DNA from: Glossina fuscipes
Lineage: Eukaryota; Arthropoda; Insecta; Diptera; Glossinidae
Direction: 5' to 3'
Assembly (NCBI RefSeq): GCF_014805625.2
Contig: NW_023998415.1
Span: 25,871,874-25,935,873 of the forward strand
Length of the DNA stretch: 64,000 nucleotides
The translations under genes and the position numbers were made by a program. Below, piece by piece: positions 46,009 to 58,375 of this stretch (position 1 is the first letter of the stretch; each line of letters opens with the position of its first letter). The notes under the pieces were generated by a model. It saw only the letters and a program-made list of their open reading frames with translations, searched no databases and was not told the DNA's origin.

Positions 46009-48467
46009 CGAGTACTGTTGTTGTCGCTATTGCGATCGTTGCTATATGCTATAGATTTACCTTTTTGCTTTTAATACTGGAGATGGTTTTCGTTTCTTAT
46101 TATATGGTTATATATAAATATATGCATATATACACATATATATACACACACATGTAAAATATCATTATTAGGTTTTTACAAAGAGAAATAACAAAAAATA
46201 AAAGAAAAAACAAAAGCATCTGAAGAAATCTGAAGCCTATTCACAGACATTGTGTTATACGTCCTTTTTTTTTTTTTTTCTCTCTCTCTTTTTTTTCTTT
46301 TGTTTTTGCTTTTATATCTTTAACTTATACCCATTTAAAACACAAGCCAATGTTATTGTAAATAACAGTAGTGACAACATTGGTGCTGATGGCGGCGTTA
46401 ATAATGGTAATGGTGCCGGTGTCGTTATGGTGTAACTAGAAGCTTTAAACTACTAATTAGACGTCATTGTATTTTTCGTTGAATTCATTTTACACGAAAA
46501 CTTTTAAACAAAAAAAGATAAATAAATGAAAATCCTGCAGTAAAGTCTTAAGTCGCCCCTCATTCACCTTACACTATGCAAAGGCCTATAACGTAGATTC
46601 TTCTTTCCTTTAGAAAAAAAAAAACAAAACAAAAAAATTAAATCGTTTGCGCCTTAGCGGAAGTCGATTATTTTCTTATACGAGGCACGTGCAAGTGTTT
46701 CACAATTTGTTGTTTTTAGTATTTCGTATAGGGCGCCAGAGTTTTCTCTAATACTCCTTAAACACAATGTTAGGTACAAACAAACGAAGCCTTACTGCAC
46801 GCATACGTATTTACGCCAAACAACCTATGTATATACGCACATCTCTATTTACCTAGCGTGATAAGTATAAAATGTATTTCAAAGGGCCATTACGTCAACA
46901 GATTTTGGCGAAAAGACAAAAAAAAAAAACAAAAACACATTTTCTTCATGTCTTCATAACATGTGCATGTCTTTAAAAACCGATTATAAAAACATTTTTC
47001 TTAGCGAACACTAACTAGCTTGGGTTAATGCTTTAAGAGGTGAATACGTATTAGTTCATAACGAAATGTCTGATTGCTTTAGCTTAAGTGGTAAAATTTA
47101 AATCTGTAAAGACTATAGTGTGGTTTTTTTATATTTTTATTTTTTTTTAAAAATACTTCTAATAAGTAGTCTAAAAAGTATTAAGCTAGTTTCTCAGATA
47201 ATTTCTTTGAAAATAACGATTCGCTTCGATTTGCTAGACTATGAGCTGAAAATCATTGAACAGCACCTACTGTTTCAACGTAGGATATAATTATAAAAAC
47301 TTGCATGCGATATATTTTCCAAAATTATCAGAGCATAAATATGCATGCAGTCCCTTTTGCTTTACAAATGTCGGTCTAACGTGCAACGTTGCTTGAACAT
47401 AACAATGGAGAAAGATAATATGTTCAAACTTTCATTCTTTGCTACGATCTTTGACGTAAGTTGGTAATCGTTGTGTCTAAACATGAACACTGATAGAGTT
47501 CATAGTATTCAAGTTCCATCATTTAACAAGAACAGTTGGAGATAGTTTGCTTTCAATTTTTCGTTTTTGTATTATTTGAACATAGAATTAAAATAAATCG
47601 ATCAAATTTTTCTCTGCGAAAGTCTAATAAACAAATCAATTCATGTATCGTGTAGAAATTATCAATGAATAAGTCACAAATGAATAACTTGTAATGATAA
47701 TAAAGTTTCAAAGGGATCGCATCGATCGAATCCAAGACAAACTCCTCGCAAAGTTTCCAATGAAGCAAAGATGAAATGCTTATGCTATACCGTTGATATG
47801 TTGTACGGCACAGCATTCATTCGTAACAGGTAAGACAACAGCTGCGAAAATTTATTGCACACTTGTAACTAATAATAACTGGAATTTGCTGACAGAAAGT
47901 GCGCATTACTTCCTATACAAATAACATAGAATTTGAAAGAGTTTCATACTTTTGATAGGTTATATTTCCAAATATTACTTAAAAAAATGAACGCGTATTC
48001 TGTCATAGCCATCATTACAAACCATTTCGTTTGAGTTGCGCAAATGACTTGTCCTTCCAAATAGTTTTAGATCAGTATCCGGCACTCAAACTCAAACATA
48101 TCCTTCAATGTAGACGAACAGTTAAGGGCAGCGATGAAGCTAATGTGTCAAGTACTCTATCTATCAAGTACATCGAAAAGGTTAACAATGCTGCAGTTTG
48201 CCGCTTCTATATAGTTTTTCATTCAAAAAGTTCACACTTTAAACTAATTTTAGTTTTTTTCTCTTATCCTTAAGAATATTAAAACTTGGGAATAATTAAA
48301 ATAAATTAGAAAGTTAAAGGGACTTCTGGAAAAAGCACAAAATTCTTTCTCCAATTTTTTCGTTCTTTCCTCCCATAAGACTGATCTACCTTACCTCTTA
48401 CTATCTTTTCCCAAACTATAAAAATGAGCGCAACAATGTAACGAACGTGATCCTGATTACTGGCAAT

Positions 48468-49340
48468 GCATCAAACAATTTTAATTTTGGCACTATGCTG
48501 TATAACGGTAAATTCCATATTATAACAACAATAATTATTATGCTTTCCAACTCTTTTGGTACAAGGTATATTGAGCACTTCAGATAGATCCACCTTTCGT
48601 TGTACCGATCGAATCAGAATGATTTTCTTTAAACATGTCCGTCCATGTGTCCTTTCGTTCAACTTAAAGGCGGTAATTTGGTGGACAAATGTGCTTTGAC
48701 GCAAAGACGAAAGCTATTGAGATTAGTTCGGATTGGTCCAGTCTTTCGATCAAGCCCCATATAATTCTAAATCTAATTTTTCCAAGTCGCTATAAGAAAA
48801 TATATTGTAATTTTTAGAATTTTAAAATTGGTGTGAAAACTTTAGATCGGATGGAGTACTTTTTTGAACCCCTTGACATGTAACCGTTCCTACGGAAACT
48901 AAATAATTTATATAGTAAAAGAACTCAAATTTTCAATAATTCTTGATGAAAATATGTTCATAATAACAAATCGATGTAAAAATTAACCGCGTATGGATTA
49001 TGTAGCCGGGTTTTTTGGATACCAGCTCATAAAAATATTCTAATGAAATGTAAACTTTTCTATGCCAAGAAGGTGTAATTTTTATTACTTTATGATGAAA
49101 CTTTGTACTTAGTGAATTAACCAAAGGCTATCTGGATCATGGGGATCTATTTCTTCATATAAACTTCAACATGAAAGGAAGCTCTTCTGTGGGGACAAAA
49201 CCTATGGATTGTTTGTTGACAGAAGCAATTGGAAAATAATAAGTAAATCAAGTTTGCTAAATTTAGACCACGTTGACCTTTAAGTATCATCCAATATGAA
49301 GCTTCTCATCCAAATTATGTATTTACATAAAAATAATGTA
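48468..49340 (+). repeat. Dispersed repeat copy with extra 5' flank
   Basis: The family start is at about 48540 (ACTCTTTTGGTACAAGGTAT). Then come GATAGATCCACCTTTCG, GTACCGATCGAATCAG, ATGTCCGTCCATGTGTCC, CCCCATATAATTCTAAAT, AAAATTGGTGTGAAAACTTT and AATTCTTGATGAAAAT, and the copy continues to about 49340. The preceding 70 bases (48468-48540) match those before the copy at 57962 and may be part of a longer element. Confidence 0.7.
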
Positions 49341-49344
49341 CAAC

Positions 49345-49348
<4 letters not shown>

Positions 49349-49373
<25 letters not shown>
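49349..49373. repeat. (TA)n tract
   Basis: Perfect TA alternation. Confidence 0.9.
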
Positions 49374-49375
<2 letters not shown>

Positions 49376-49589
49376 CCCACTGTAGTATTCTTGCGCGTTT
49401 TCTTTTTGTTAATTGGCTTGTCCTCTATCAGTTTTCCATAAAAACAAGTACAAACACTATAGTGGGACATCGCACCACCACTTTGTTTAATACAGTTATT
49501 TACATATTAATAAGATCTTATTCTTCTTGTTCTTGTGCGAAATTTTTACAAAATATCTCGAAAGTTGTGACCTGTGCGTTCAACAAAAA

Positions 49590-49735
49590 AACACAAGATG
49601 AACAAATGGACAGGCGAACAGACAAGTTTAGGTTTAATTAAAAGTGCGATAGATATCTCAAGTACTTCCGGGTGTTGCATATGTTATCGCAAACTTAACC
49701 TACCCATATACCCCAAGTTGTGTAGGTGTTAAAAC
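49590..49735 (-). repeat. Fragment of dispersed repeat
   Basis: The minus strand starts ACACCTACACAACTTGGGG near 49730 and reaches AAACTTGTCTGTTCGCC and TGTCCATTTG, the family head. Confidence 0.5.
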
Positions 49736-50953
49736 AGAATTAGAGAATGTCAATAAATGAACTTTTGGCCAAAGAGGGTCATTTAGCATTACAATGCTTT
49801 GAAGGCAGATAACATCTCTTTTTTATCGCACGATTTAAAGAGATGTTAAGAAAACGTCTGCAATAAATAGTCTGTGTAAATGCATGAGTAAAATATGTAA
49901 AAGTTGCAGCTATGCGATGTCTCACTGTGCGAGGTAATTAACGGATAATTGAAAATAAAGCAATTTATCGGCAAAAAGAAACAATGTATAGTACTCCTTA
50001 CGTAATCCAAGATACAATAGACTTTTTCATTATTCCTTTACTTCTTTATGTAGGCATTGGCAGATACAAAAATATGTGATATCAGGAAAATGTGTACTTG
50101 TCACGCCACTTATTGAATGTCATTCAAGACTTTAAAATATGACCCGATAGTGAAGGAATGAATAAAGTTAGATCGATTAAGAATACGCATGAATTAGGCG
50201 ATCGCTAATGGGCGATTTCCGGATGCTACTAGGCAATCTACACCAATCGTACGCTGCTGATTACTGCAAAAAAAAAAAAAAAAAAAAATCATATTAAAAT
50301 GATTTCTTTCTTCTTTTAATTATGCCTTTTAATAATTGAAAATATATAGTAGAAAAAAGTCACTTTATATAAATAAATTCGTATTCCATTTTATGACCTC
50401 ATAATTTGATTTAACGTTTCTTTGTTCATTTTGTTTTTATGTTGTTATTTCTCAGTTATTTTATTTGCAGTTAACTCATATTATTCGAAGAATTTTATCT
50501 AGAAAATCCGTATTTTATTTTATTTATATGCACTCACGTATGTTTTTATCTTAGTTAGCCAAACGCTAACAAACAAAAAAATATATATAAAACTAAACAA
50601 AAACAAAAACAACAACAAAAAAGACATACATTTCTGTGATCGTGGGAAACTAGACAAATTTGCGTGAGGCAAACTTAGATGTAACGTCTGTTCTTGCGTT
50701 GTTTTTGTTTTGCTTCTTATTTAGCTTTAGTATCTTGTTATATAGCAAAGAATAATGATATATTATTTCTTTTGTTGCATTTGTAACATCAAACATTTAA
50801 TAAAAGGAAAATTTTGTAAAATATGTATTTTCTCGATCAAGGTCAATTTACATAGGGACAGCTGTTCAGTTCTACTAAGCTTTATTGCTCGCCTCCGATA
50901 ATTACTGATCAAGAGTTAGTTTAATTTTCCTTTTTATGTAATTACTTAGCGAC

Positions 50954-51289
50954 TTACTTGTCTTTGAAAGGTAAATACCAACTTTTTGTCCGTCTTAAAT
51001 AGATGACGTCATAATAATATAACGTTATTGGAACGTCTGTCAAGAAGTAAACAAGTAATGAAACAAACCAGAAAGGCAAAGAAAAGCTAGCAAGCCAATG
51101 CAACGATAAATTGGCGGGGCCGCCTCTTCCATCCACATTTCGCATATTGAAAATCTGCAAACAACAGTTAATGTCCATTCTTTGACTAATGTCTGCTGAT
51201 CGACTTCTTATTGAAGTTATCGCATTTGTTAAATCAAAACCTTTCTGTTTAGCAAGGGAAGAAATGCTTTCACGAAAACTTTTTGTCAA
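50954..51289 (-). other. Unassigned coding-like open frame
   Basis: A 111-codon minus frame (TTG start; first Met at residue 38) containing SFRESISSLAKQKGFDLTNA, MRNVDGRGGPANLSLHWLAS and then a hydrophobic stretch. An acceptor-like AACTGTTGTTTGCAG sits inside it at about 51157, just before the G+C-rich NVDGRGGPAN part. No family is recognised. Confidence 0.2.
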
Positions 51290-52113
51290 ATACGCTTAAT
51301 AAATTTCTTTAATATCTATGTTCAAAATTAATTAACAGGTATCCAAGATTCGCTTCAAGAACGAGAAAATGTTATTTTATGTTGTTTATATCACTATAAA
51401 ATATTACTTTAAACAGATTATGCAAATTATATTAAATTTGATTTATATATGCTGATCGCTCTCTTGCAGCTGTTAAGAAATAATGTAAAACAAAGACAAA
51501 AACAGAAACAGAAAGAAAAAAAAAAAAAAACAAGAAAAATTTAGAATGAAAAATTTTGAATTTTCAAGAAATATAAATCCATATGAATAACACAATAAAT
51601 AAAGATCAAGAGATTAATGAGTTTTTAATTAAAGCAATAATTGATTTTATAATGAAAACCATTAAAAAATCTTGATATGCAAAAAAAAAAACAAAAAAAT
51701 CTTATATGAAAGCACAGTTAAGCTTTCAGAGCAATTAAACGCATCAAAGTCAACAGTTTATTAAAAATAATCCTTAAGTCTCTTGACTGAGAGAGCGTGC
51801 ATATTAAAATAAAACCCACAACCATAAGCCATATAAACATATATGTGTACATATATATATATATATATAAATGATGGGATATCTCTGCTAAGGCAATCAG
51901 TCCTGGCAGTCACTTAGTCAGCTAATGTGTGGAAGAAAACAAAACATATCAAAACATTTACATAACTTCTTACAAAACTACTACAAGCTACGAAACTAAA
52001 GCTGCTGCAACCAGTGACTCTTGTTATATCGAGTGATTCTATTCGTTACTTTGCTTATTGTTTGCTCAGCCATGAAATTGCGTAGGTAGTCAGCAATATA
52101 TGTATATGAAGTA

Positions 52114-52117
<4 letters not shown>

Positions 52118-52170
<53 letters not shown>
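52118..52170. repeat. (TA)n tract, 53 bp
   Basis: The longest perfect TA run in the window. It gives the poly-Tyr/Ile frame on the minus strand. Confidence 0.9.
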
Positions 52171-52176
<6 letters not shown>

Positions 52177-52835
52177 GCATGTATGCATGTATATACTTCG
52201 ATAAGTATAGCTTTTCTTTTCATTGCTCTACTGCACACATGAGTTTTCATTATTATTGATTATAGAAAAAATAAAATGCGAATATCTAATGCTTAAGCAA
52301 GTAACAACAAACAACATTTAAAAATGCATCAGTTACCGTTTGGTGACACATTAAGGACAAATTCGTTAACGCACACACAACAAACCTTAAACATTAAACC
52401 TTAGAAAAAAAACCAAAGATATATACATATGTGTATATATATATATATATATGTACATATGCCTTTCGGACACATAAACTTAAAAAGTTCAAATCCGAGA
52501 CCTTGAAATATTTTCAGTGTTATATACAAACAAGCATTTTTAACAAATGAGTCACGAAGATTTTTATTTCGTTTATAAAAATTCGAAAATTTATGATTTT
52601 TTTAAATATTAGATAAAACTTTTTCTCTATCGGCGTTATATTGCATCACTGATTTCCTTTGATTTCGACAACACTTTCATAAAAATTAAATATGAAATTT
52701 ATGAAGATACCATTAAAGTTATGCTAATACTTTTCGTTTTTAAATGATTAGTTAGAGAAGAGCTTACGCAAAACCAAATAAAGTTATTATGCCGCAAGCC
52801 GCAAGCCGCAATCTCTTTATTTATTTATTTATTTT

Positions 52836-53330
52836 TATACCCATCACCACCAAAGCGTGGGACATAAATGCGTTTTGTCAAAACGTCTGCATCGCCCCAA
52901 AGGAAGTTTCAGAGACTCTCCAAAGTATATATATTCGTGATCTGAATCATACCATAAATCGATTTAAGCATGTCCGTCTGGCTTTTAGTGGGTCTGTATA
53001 ATGTCCGTTGTAAACAATCTCGTGGCCGCAAGAATGCAGCTATTGACTTCAAATTTGGCAGGAACATTGAAAGTCCTTGCATCCCCAGTGATTGGTATTG
53101 AAAATGCTTTAAAAAAATTGTCGGTGTCCGAAGTTGTTTCAATTATCTCTACTTTGTGGACGTGAGGCCCATTTTTTAGGCTAGAATTCTTAGTCGATCA
53201 AGAAGTCTTTTTGCTAAATTTGGTCGTCATGTACCAATTTTTATAATGAAAATTATCCATTAGGAGATTTTCCAGATAACTGACGATATTGTAACGTAAG
53301 TCGTGTTGTGTGATATTTCCAAGTTCGGGC
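52836..53330 (+). repeat. Dispersed repeat copy
   Basis: Starts TATACCCATCACCACC, then GAAGTTTCAGAGACTCTCC, TGATCTGAATCATACC, AAATCGATTTAAGC and ATGTCCGTCTGGC. TCAAATTTGGCAGGAAC follows, with later family blocks diverged. Confidence 0.55.
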
Positions 53331-53586
53331 CGTTGAATTGTGATCTTTAGGATAGTATTGAATTTATTTACAATCCTTAGAAGATCTATTTACAAATTAT
53401 TTACAGAAACTTATATTTACAACGCTTTAACCGTCATTCTGTCCGTTCGAATGTTATTATTACGACATACATGTGTACTTGGCTTCCCCTTTCTTTAAAA
53501 TTTGATTTCTTAGAAAATTGACTAAGAAATCACCAAATACGGCACCGAGGTAACAATATATTCGGTGCTTGCACTTGAAAATCCCT

Positions 53587-53876
53587 TTATTGATAAACAT
53601 TACTACAATATATATTAAGGAAAGTAGGCGAAATAGACGTACTGTGTCGAAAGAATGATATTGGTTTGGCAGCGAACCGATCAGCGATGCATTTTCGTAC
53701 TTCATCTTCGGAATTTCGAAACCGCTTGCCAGCGAAGCCATGCTGCAACGATTTGAACAAGTGGTAACATGAAGGCGCGATGTCTGGGTGCGAGAAAATT
53801 TCCCATTCGAGTTGCAACAGTGGATGCTTGACAAATTTTGCGACATATGGCCGAGCGTTGTTATGTAAAACCACAT
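53587..53876 (-). mobile_element. Mariner transposase fragment, C-terminal third
   Basis: A continuous minus frame of 95 codons: VLHNNARPYVAKFVKH, LLQLEWEIFSHPDIAPSCYH, LFKSLQHGFAGKRFRNSEDE and VRKCIADRFAAKPISFF. It spans the second and third catalytic Asp positions, and both are lost: HDNA is HNNA and APSDYH is APSCYH. Four residues (YSPD) are deleted between HPD and IAPS. The frame is otherwise open. Same subfamily as 20450 and 29340. Confidence 0.9.
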
Positions 53877-54375
53877 TTCCTCAAATATTTTCTGCTCTCC
53901 GTAAGCGTTTTTCGAAACTTGAAACTGGGGTTAAGAAAATCTTTCTTTTCTTTTTCAAAGTAAAGAAAGCAGAGAGTAGCGATAACTTTTGAAATCATTG
54001 GATTAAGTGAGGCGTAATGATCTTTTTTCCATGACTAAATTTGTTATCTATTTTTTAGATCGTTTAAATTATATTTGGAAAAAAGTTTTTTTTTTTATAT
54101 GCATTTTTTAGTATTAATTTACCTCGAAATTTGCTTTGATTTAAGGATAAGCGAGCAAATGACCAAATGAAAATAATGTTGACTATCTTTCGGTAGAGTT
54201 TTTATTAATGAAGTGCAATGGTCTTCAAGACTTTAATGTCCTTGTCTTTCTTCGTTTCTCGACGTAGTGTAAGCCTTACACTTGACAAAAACGTAGTTTG
54301 GTTAAGATATAAATGCAATCTCAGGTAAATTAAAGAAATTTTGTCATTACTCGACGCCTGTATTGCGTTCTTCTG

Positions 54376-54404
54376 CTTTCTCTCTCTCTCTCCCTCTCTC
54401 TCTA

Positions 54405-54442
<38 letters not shown>

Positions 54443-54452
54443 TCTCTCTCTT

Positions 54453-54485
<33 letters not shown>

Positions 54486-54514
54486 TTTTTTTTTTTTTTC
54501 TCTCTCTCTCTCTC
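54376..54514. repeat. 139-bp homopyrimidine tract
   Basis: C and T only, except one A at 54404: CT repeats with TTTC variants and a T-run of about 16. Homopurine-homopyrimidine mirror-like DNA of this length can adopt triplex (H-DNA) structure. Confidence 0.95.
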
Positions 54515-55353
54515 AAAACTCAACTCTTACACTGATTAACAGATCAATCGATTAGATTAGCAATTCCGTTAGCTACACAATCGGCTAGATCTGTTTGCGT
54601 TAGTAATAAAGTAATTATATTAAGAAAAAAAAAAAATGAAAATAAAAAACATATATATGTATATAATAATTTTTGATTTAAATTTATCTATGAATAAATA
54701 TTATGTTCATCAAAGAGATTCATAACTTTTTTAATCCAGTTTAATACAGTTATGGTAGCGTTTGTCATAAATCATAAAACGTGTAGCCAACAGAAAAACA
54801 CTACGCTACCTGTTGTTAAAGGCGAAATATCATTAAATATACATTTAAACCATGAATCCATACGAGTACCTATGGAATTGCATTAATACGTGTGTATAAA
54901 AGCATACAAGTCGACAAAAGATCAACTAAAACTGAAATCAATGACTATGTTGGATGCGTGTTAGAGAGGGGCAGTCACTCATTTCAATGCAACTTACCTG
55001 ATCGTACACGTACACGTATTTATGTATACGTCTGCTCGTGCATCTATGCATCTACGGTATCGTTTAAAATATAATTTCATACATACATGCATTATACAAG
55101 TACAATACGAATATATATATATATATATATATAGCTGTGTAAGTATTCATATTTCTCTCTTTGTTATCGAGTGTGTTTTATATGAAAAATATTTTTTAAC
55201 TATTAATCAATTTGCAATTTTTCAAAATTAATTCAACAAACAAGTATTCATTCATACATACTCCTGGTTCATTGCATTCATATAATAGCGACTGAAATTT
55301 TAACCGCAAGGAATTCTTTGCATGCATATGTGTATCATAGGATTTCATGGTAT

Positions 55354-55382
55354 CATATACATATACATATACATATACATAT
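55354..55382. repeat. (CATATA)n hexamer repeat
   Basis: Four to five ATACAT/CATATA units. Confidence 0.85.
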
Positions 55383-56092
55383 CCATGTACATTTTTATAT
55401 TATATCAATGTATGCGTAAGTTTCATTGCGGTATTACTATGTATACTATACCGTGTATCATACGTATATTATTAGAAGGGTAAAGTGTAACACTAAAGCA
55501 AATAAATCAATTTTTATTTTGTGAGTCGCAGCAATTAGCTAAATTATTATTCAACGCTATTTTTGTTTATTTATATCCATACGTTAGTTGCAGATTTACA
55601 TTCTAAATGGCTAAACAGTTAGCCTTTGGCAATATTAATACATAAGCCAGGTCAAGCGTACACATTGTAAAAATTCTAAAAGATATGAAATATTTTTCAC
55701 AATTTTTTTTTCTTTTTTATTAAATTTGGGATTTTTTAACGGGAGTTATATGATATCTTGCGGACATTGCCGCCTTACTTTACATATCATAATCGTTTTG
55801 TCAATATGGTTTACAACTTTTTCATCAGCTGAACGATCCAAACTTTGTAACGAAATAATAATAATTCTGTTAATGAAATCTTTTGCGAAGCTTCTCTAAG
55901 ACGATAATCTTAGTTGATCTAAGCGAACCCGTGGTAGCGACGTTGTACGTTAGATGTACTAATAAGGGCAAAAGTTCTCGAGGAGTCGAAATTGATTGCT
56001 TCACGCAACACATGAGGCGTGCATTTATAGATCAAGATGTAAATTTCAGTTGTTCGCAAGTTGTCTTTCAAGACACATCGAAATGTAAAGAA

Positions 56093-56170
56093 ATGGATGT
56101 CAACAAGCAACATTTACGGCACTGCATGTTGTTCTATGTTAAATCGAAAAAAAATGCAGCTGAATGTATC
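56093..56170 (+). mobile_element. Mariner transposase fragment, N terminus
   Basis: Within a frame open from 55883, the segment DVNKQHLRHCMLFYVKSKKN followed by AAEC aligns with the first helix-turn-helix of SETMAR-like mariner transposases (K.HLRHCMLFYF..GKNA.E). It ends in TGA at 56171. The upstream part of the frame is not mariner. No downstream continuation was recognised, so this is a short N-terminal scrap. Confidence 0.6.
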
Positions 56171-57108
56171 TGATTGCTTAAGCTGGCTTGAGGTGGACAT
56201 GCAGTTAGGTGGGGATTTACGAGAGATTTTGAGATTACTGCGAAAAATTTGTAGCCTTTTGACGCCCCCGAAAGGTGTTGGATGTAAACTTCAAAGTTTA
56301 ACAGAAAAAAATCCGGCGCAGACTCAAGATTCAAATCCCATCACACCGTTTGCGTAGCTAAAACCAAAAAAAAAAAAAACCTGGATAGGAAAGAAACTCT
56401 ATATTTGCGGAGCAGATGAACTAGTGGCGAAAAATTTATTGAACGGAATTTCCATCAACGAATCACTGCTAACAAAAAAGCTTAATATCGAGCAATGGAA
56501 AATTATTTCCGTTAGGTAATAATGTGGTGGAATTGAATCACGAGTTACTCCAACCAGACGATTGTTTCTCCGACCAATAGCTGCAACGAATAAAGCACGC
56601 AATTGTGGTAAAGTGCATAGCATTGCTCAAGCGAGACAGTCGCCGTCTTGCATCACGGCAATGCCAGATTTCACAAATTTTTAATGGGTTGTCAAGAATT
56701 GCGGCAGCTTATCTGGGAAGTTTATGATGCATAAAGGAAGGTTCAAAACTATAGAGCACAACGCGAGGAAATATGTCAGAGCCCATAACGACAGGTGCCT
56801 GCATACACTTCTAAATATTGCCTGCACTGAGACTTGAGTGCTACTAAATACCGAGGATTGGCTTTCATCATGGCTTGATGTATCGATGAAAAGAGGAACT
56901 TGCTCACTATCTTAACGGTTATTGGACCAACAAGGAAGCCAGCGCATTAAAGCAATTACTTTCATCTGACTTAACACATCCACTGTGTTATTGTATTACG
57001 TTGTTATCTTTTTTGAATACTTACTGTATATTGAATGAAGTGGCCATGTTTACGCTCTAAGCGGGTGCAAAATCGTAATCGTTCTAGAACTAGTAACCGT
57101 TTTCTTAA
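56171..57108. other. Low-copy DNA without recognised gene
   Basis: No gene is recognised. The minus-strand GGATTTGAATC near 56330 resembles a B box, with CTGCGCCGG and a T run after it as in the SINE, but no body match follows. The patch 56400-56960 is moderately G+C-rich with no long frame. Confidence 0.4.
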
Positions 57109-57411
57109 ATCAGATAAAACAGATTTTCTTCTTCTTTTAATATGACCAACAAACAACTCAGTGAATGCTCCCTAAAGGTATAGGTATAATATTCTGGTGT
57201 TCAAAACGAAGTAGAGAAGAACGTAGAGGCAGGAAATAACCGCAGGTTAGTATGTCTCAGATCAGATAAAACAGATTTTCTTTTTCTTTTAATATAACCA
57301 ACAAACAACTCAGTGAATGCTCCCTAAAGGTATAGGTGTAGCATTCTGATGTTCAAAACAAAGTAGAGAAGGACGTAGAGACAGAAAGTAACCGCAGCCT
57401 AGTATGCCTAA
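57109..57411. repeat. Tandem duplication, two ~152-bp units
   Basis: Unit 1 (57109-57260) and unit 2 (57261-57411) both run ATCAGATAAAACAGATTTTC, CAACAAACAACTCAGTGAAT, GCTCCCTAAAGGTATAGGT, TTCAAAAC, AAGTAGAGAAG, GACGTAGAG, AACCGCAG and TAGTATG. They differ at only a dozen or so positions. Could be a young local duplication or two monomers of a satellite. Confidence 0.9.
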
Positions 57412-57480
57412 TCTGTAAGTATGATACCTTTACCGACTGGACACTATGTATAGCCACGACTAACTGTGGAAACCCTGACA
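57353..57480. repeat. Member of a two-copy repeat pair (second)
   Basis: Related to 17914-18108: CGCAGCCTAG, TACCTTTACCGACTGGACAC and ATAGCCACGAC match in order, and the minus-strand peptides share LVVA, SVK and HTR.RL. It overlaps the end of tandem unit 2, so the tandem unit may be part of the same unknown element. Confidence 0.55.
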
Positions 57481-57685
57481 CCATTAACTCCTTCAAGTCC
57501 TTCGTGTCACTGTCTATAAGTTTTCTGTCGCCGAAATATGTATTTGTAAAAAACAAATCCATCATCTAAATTTTTAATTGCTGACTTTGTTGATGTGCTT
57601 TAAAATATATATATATAAATATATAAATATAAAAAAAGTGTAGTTACTATACATCACTTAACTCCATCAATTTCTCCTCCGTCTG

Positions 57686-57891
57686 TCTTTCTATACCTTA
57701 TGCCACTTGTGGTTCAAGAGTATACTAAGTTTGTGCGAATGTTTGCAATACACACAAGGATTTTAGATGAGCTCACTTTTTATTACACCAATTGTTTCAG
57801 AATAACTTTTTGAATTGATTTAAGTTTGTCTGTCCGTCTGACGGTCCTTATTTCTTGTGTTCGAACTGCGGGCTACTACTTGGGACTAGCA
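57686..57891 (+). repeat. Dispersed repeat copy, 5' part
   Basis: Starts CTATACCTTATGCCACTTGT with GGTTCAAG, then TTACACCAATTGTTTCAG, TTTTTGAATTGATTTAAG and TTTGTCTGTCCGTCTGACGG. It breaks off before the next copy begins. Confidence 0.65.
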
Positions 57892-58375
57892 TGCCATCTA
57901 ACAATTTCAACTTTGAGAACTTGCTATATAATGGTAAATTTCATATTATAACAACAAAAATTATTATGCTCTACACCAGTCGTGGTATGGGAGGAATATT
58001 AAGGACATAAGATGGATGAACATTTAATTGCATCCTGGCCCACTGATACCTTGTCCAGTTATTGTTTTGTTCAACTCAAAGACAGCAACTTTTAAAATAT
58101 TTTGATGATTTGATCTTTTGCACCTTCGTGTCTTGGTGCAAGGACGAACGCTATTGAGAATGTTTCAAATCGGGCGGTACCGCTATCTCAACGGAACGAA
58201 ATGGATTGTAGCGGAATGCAAATAAATGGAAGCAAGTAATTACACTGTTGCAAATGCTTACGTCGTTGGAATCCGTCGAGCGTATAAAGCCCTAGTTTGA
58301 AAAGTGGTTCTATGAGTAACTGTAGGATGGCGTAGGGTAATTAATGATAGACTGTGGACCCACTACAGCTGTTTT
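57892..58375 (+). repeat. Dispersed repeat copy with extra 5' flank
   Basis: The first 70 bases match those before 48540. The family head follows: CTCTACACCAGTCGTGGTAT. Next is CTTGGTGCAAGGACGAACGC, and the end is GGCGTAGGGTAATTAATG. It lies directly after another copy, giving two in tandem. Confidence 0.65.

Larger units (their letters stand above)
44874..48467. other. AT-rich noncoding stretch
   Basis: About 3.6 kb with no recognised gene. Contains an 18-bp palindrome (44953-44970) and a good acceptor (CCCTCACTTTTGCAG) at 45178, followed by frames that all stop within 20 codons. Also T-runs at 45423-45442 and 46265-46279, and an ACT triplet tract (45955-46008). Confidence 0.45.
49736..52835. 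other. AT-rich noncoding stretch
   Basis: About 3.1 kb with no recognised gene apart from the uncertain frame at 50954-51289. A-runs lie at 50268-50287 and 51517-51530, with TA tracts at 51850-51869, 52118-52170 and 52436-52453. Confidence 0.45.
53877..56092. other. AT-rich noncoding stretch
   Basis: No gene is recognised. Contains the long CT tract (54376-54514), a TA tract (55112-55132) and a CATATA hexamer repeat. Confidence 0.5.

Noticed and set aside
54205..54535. Arg/Glu-rich and Leu/Ser-rich frames of 64-103 codons
   Set aside because: Both are translations of the long CT tract and its complement.
54998..55060. Minus-strand CAG|GTAAGT donor after an open frame
   Set aside because: The upstream sequence is a TACGTG/CATATA-type repeat; likely chance.
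56290..56350. Fifth SINE copy on the minus strand
   Set aside because: The B-box region and a T run are similar, but no body similarity follows; too weak to call.
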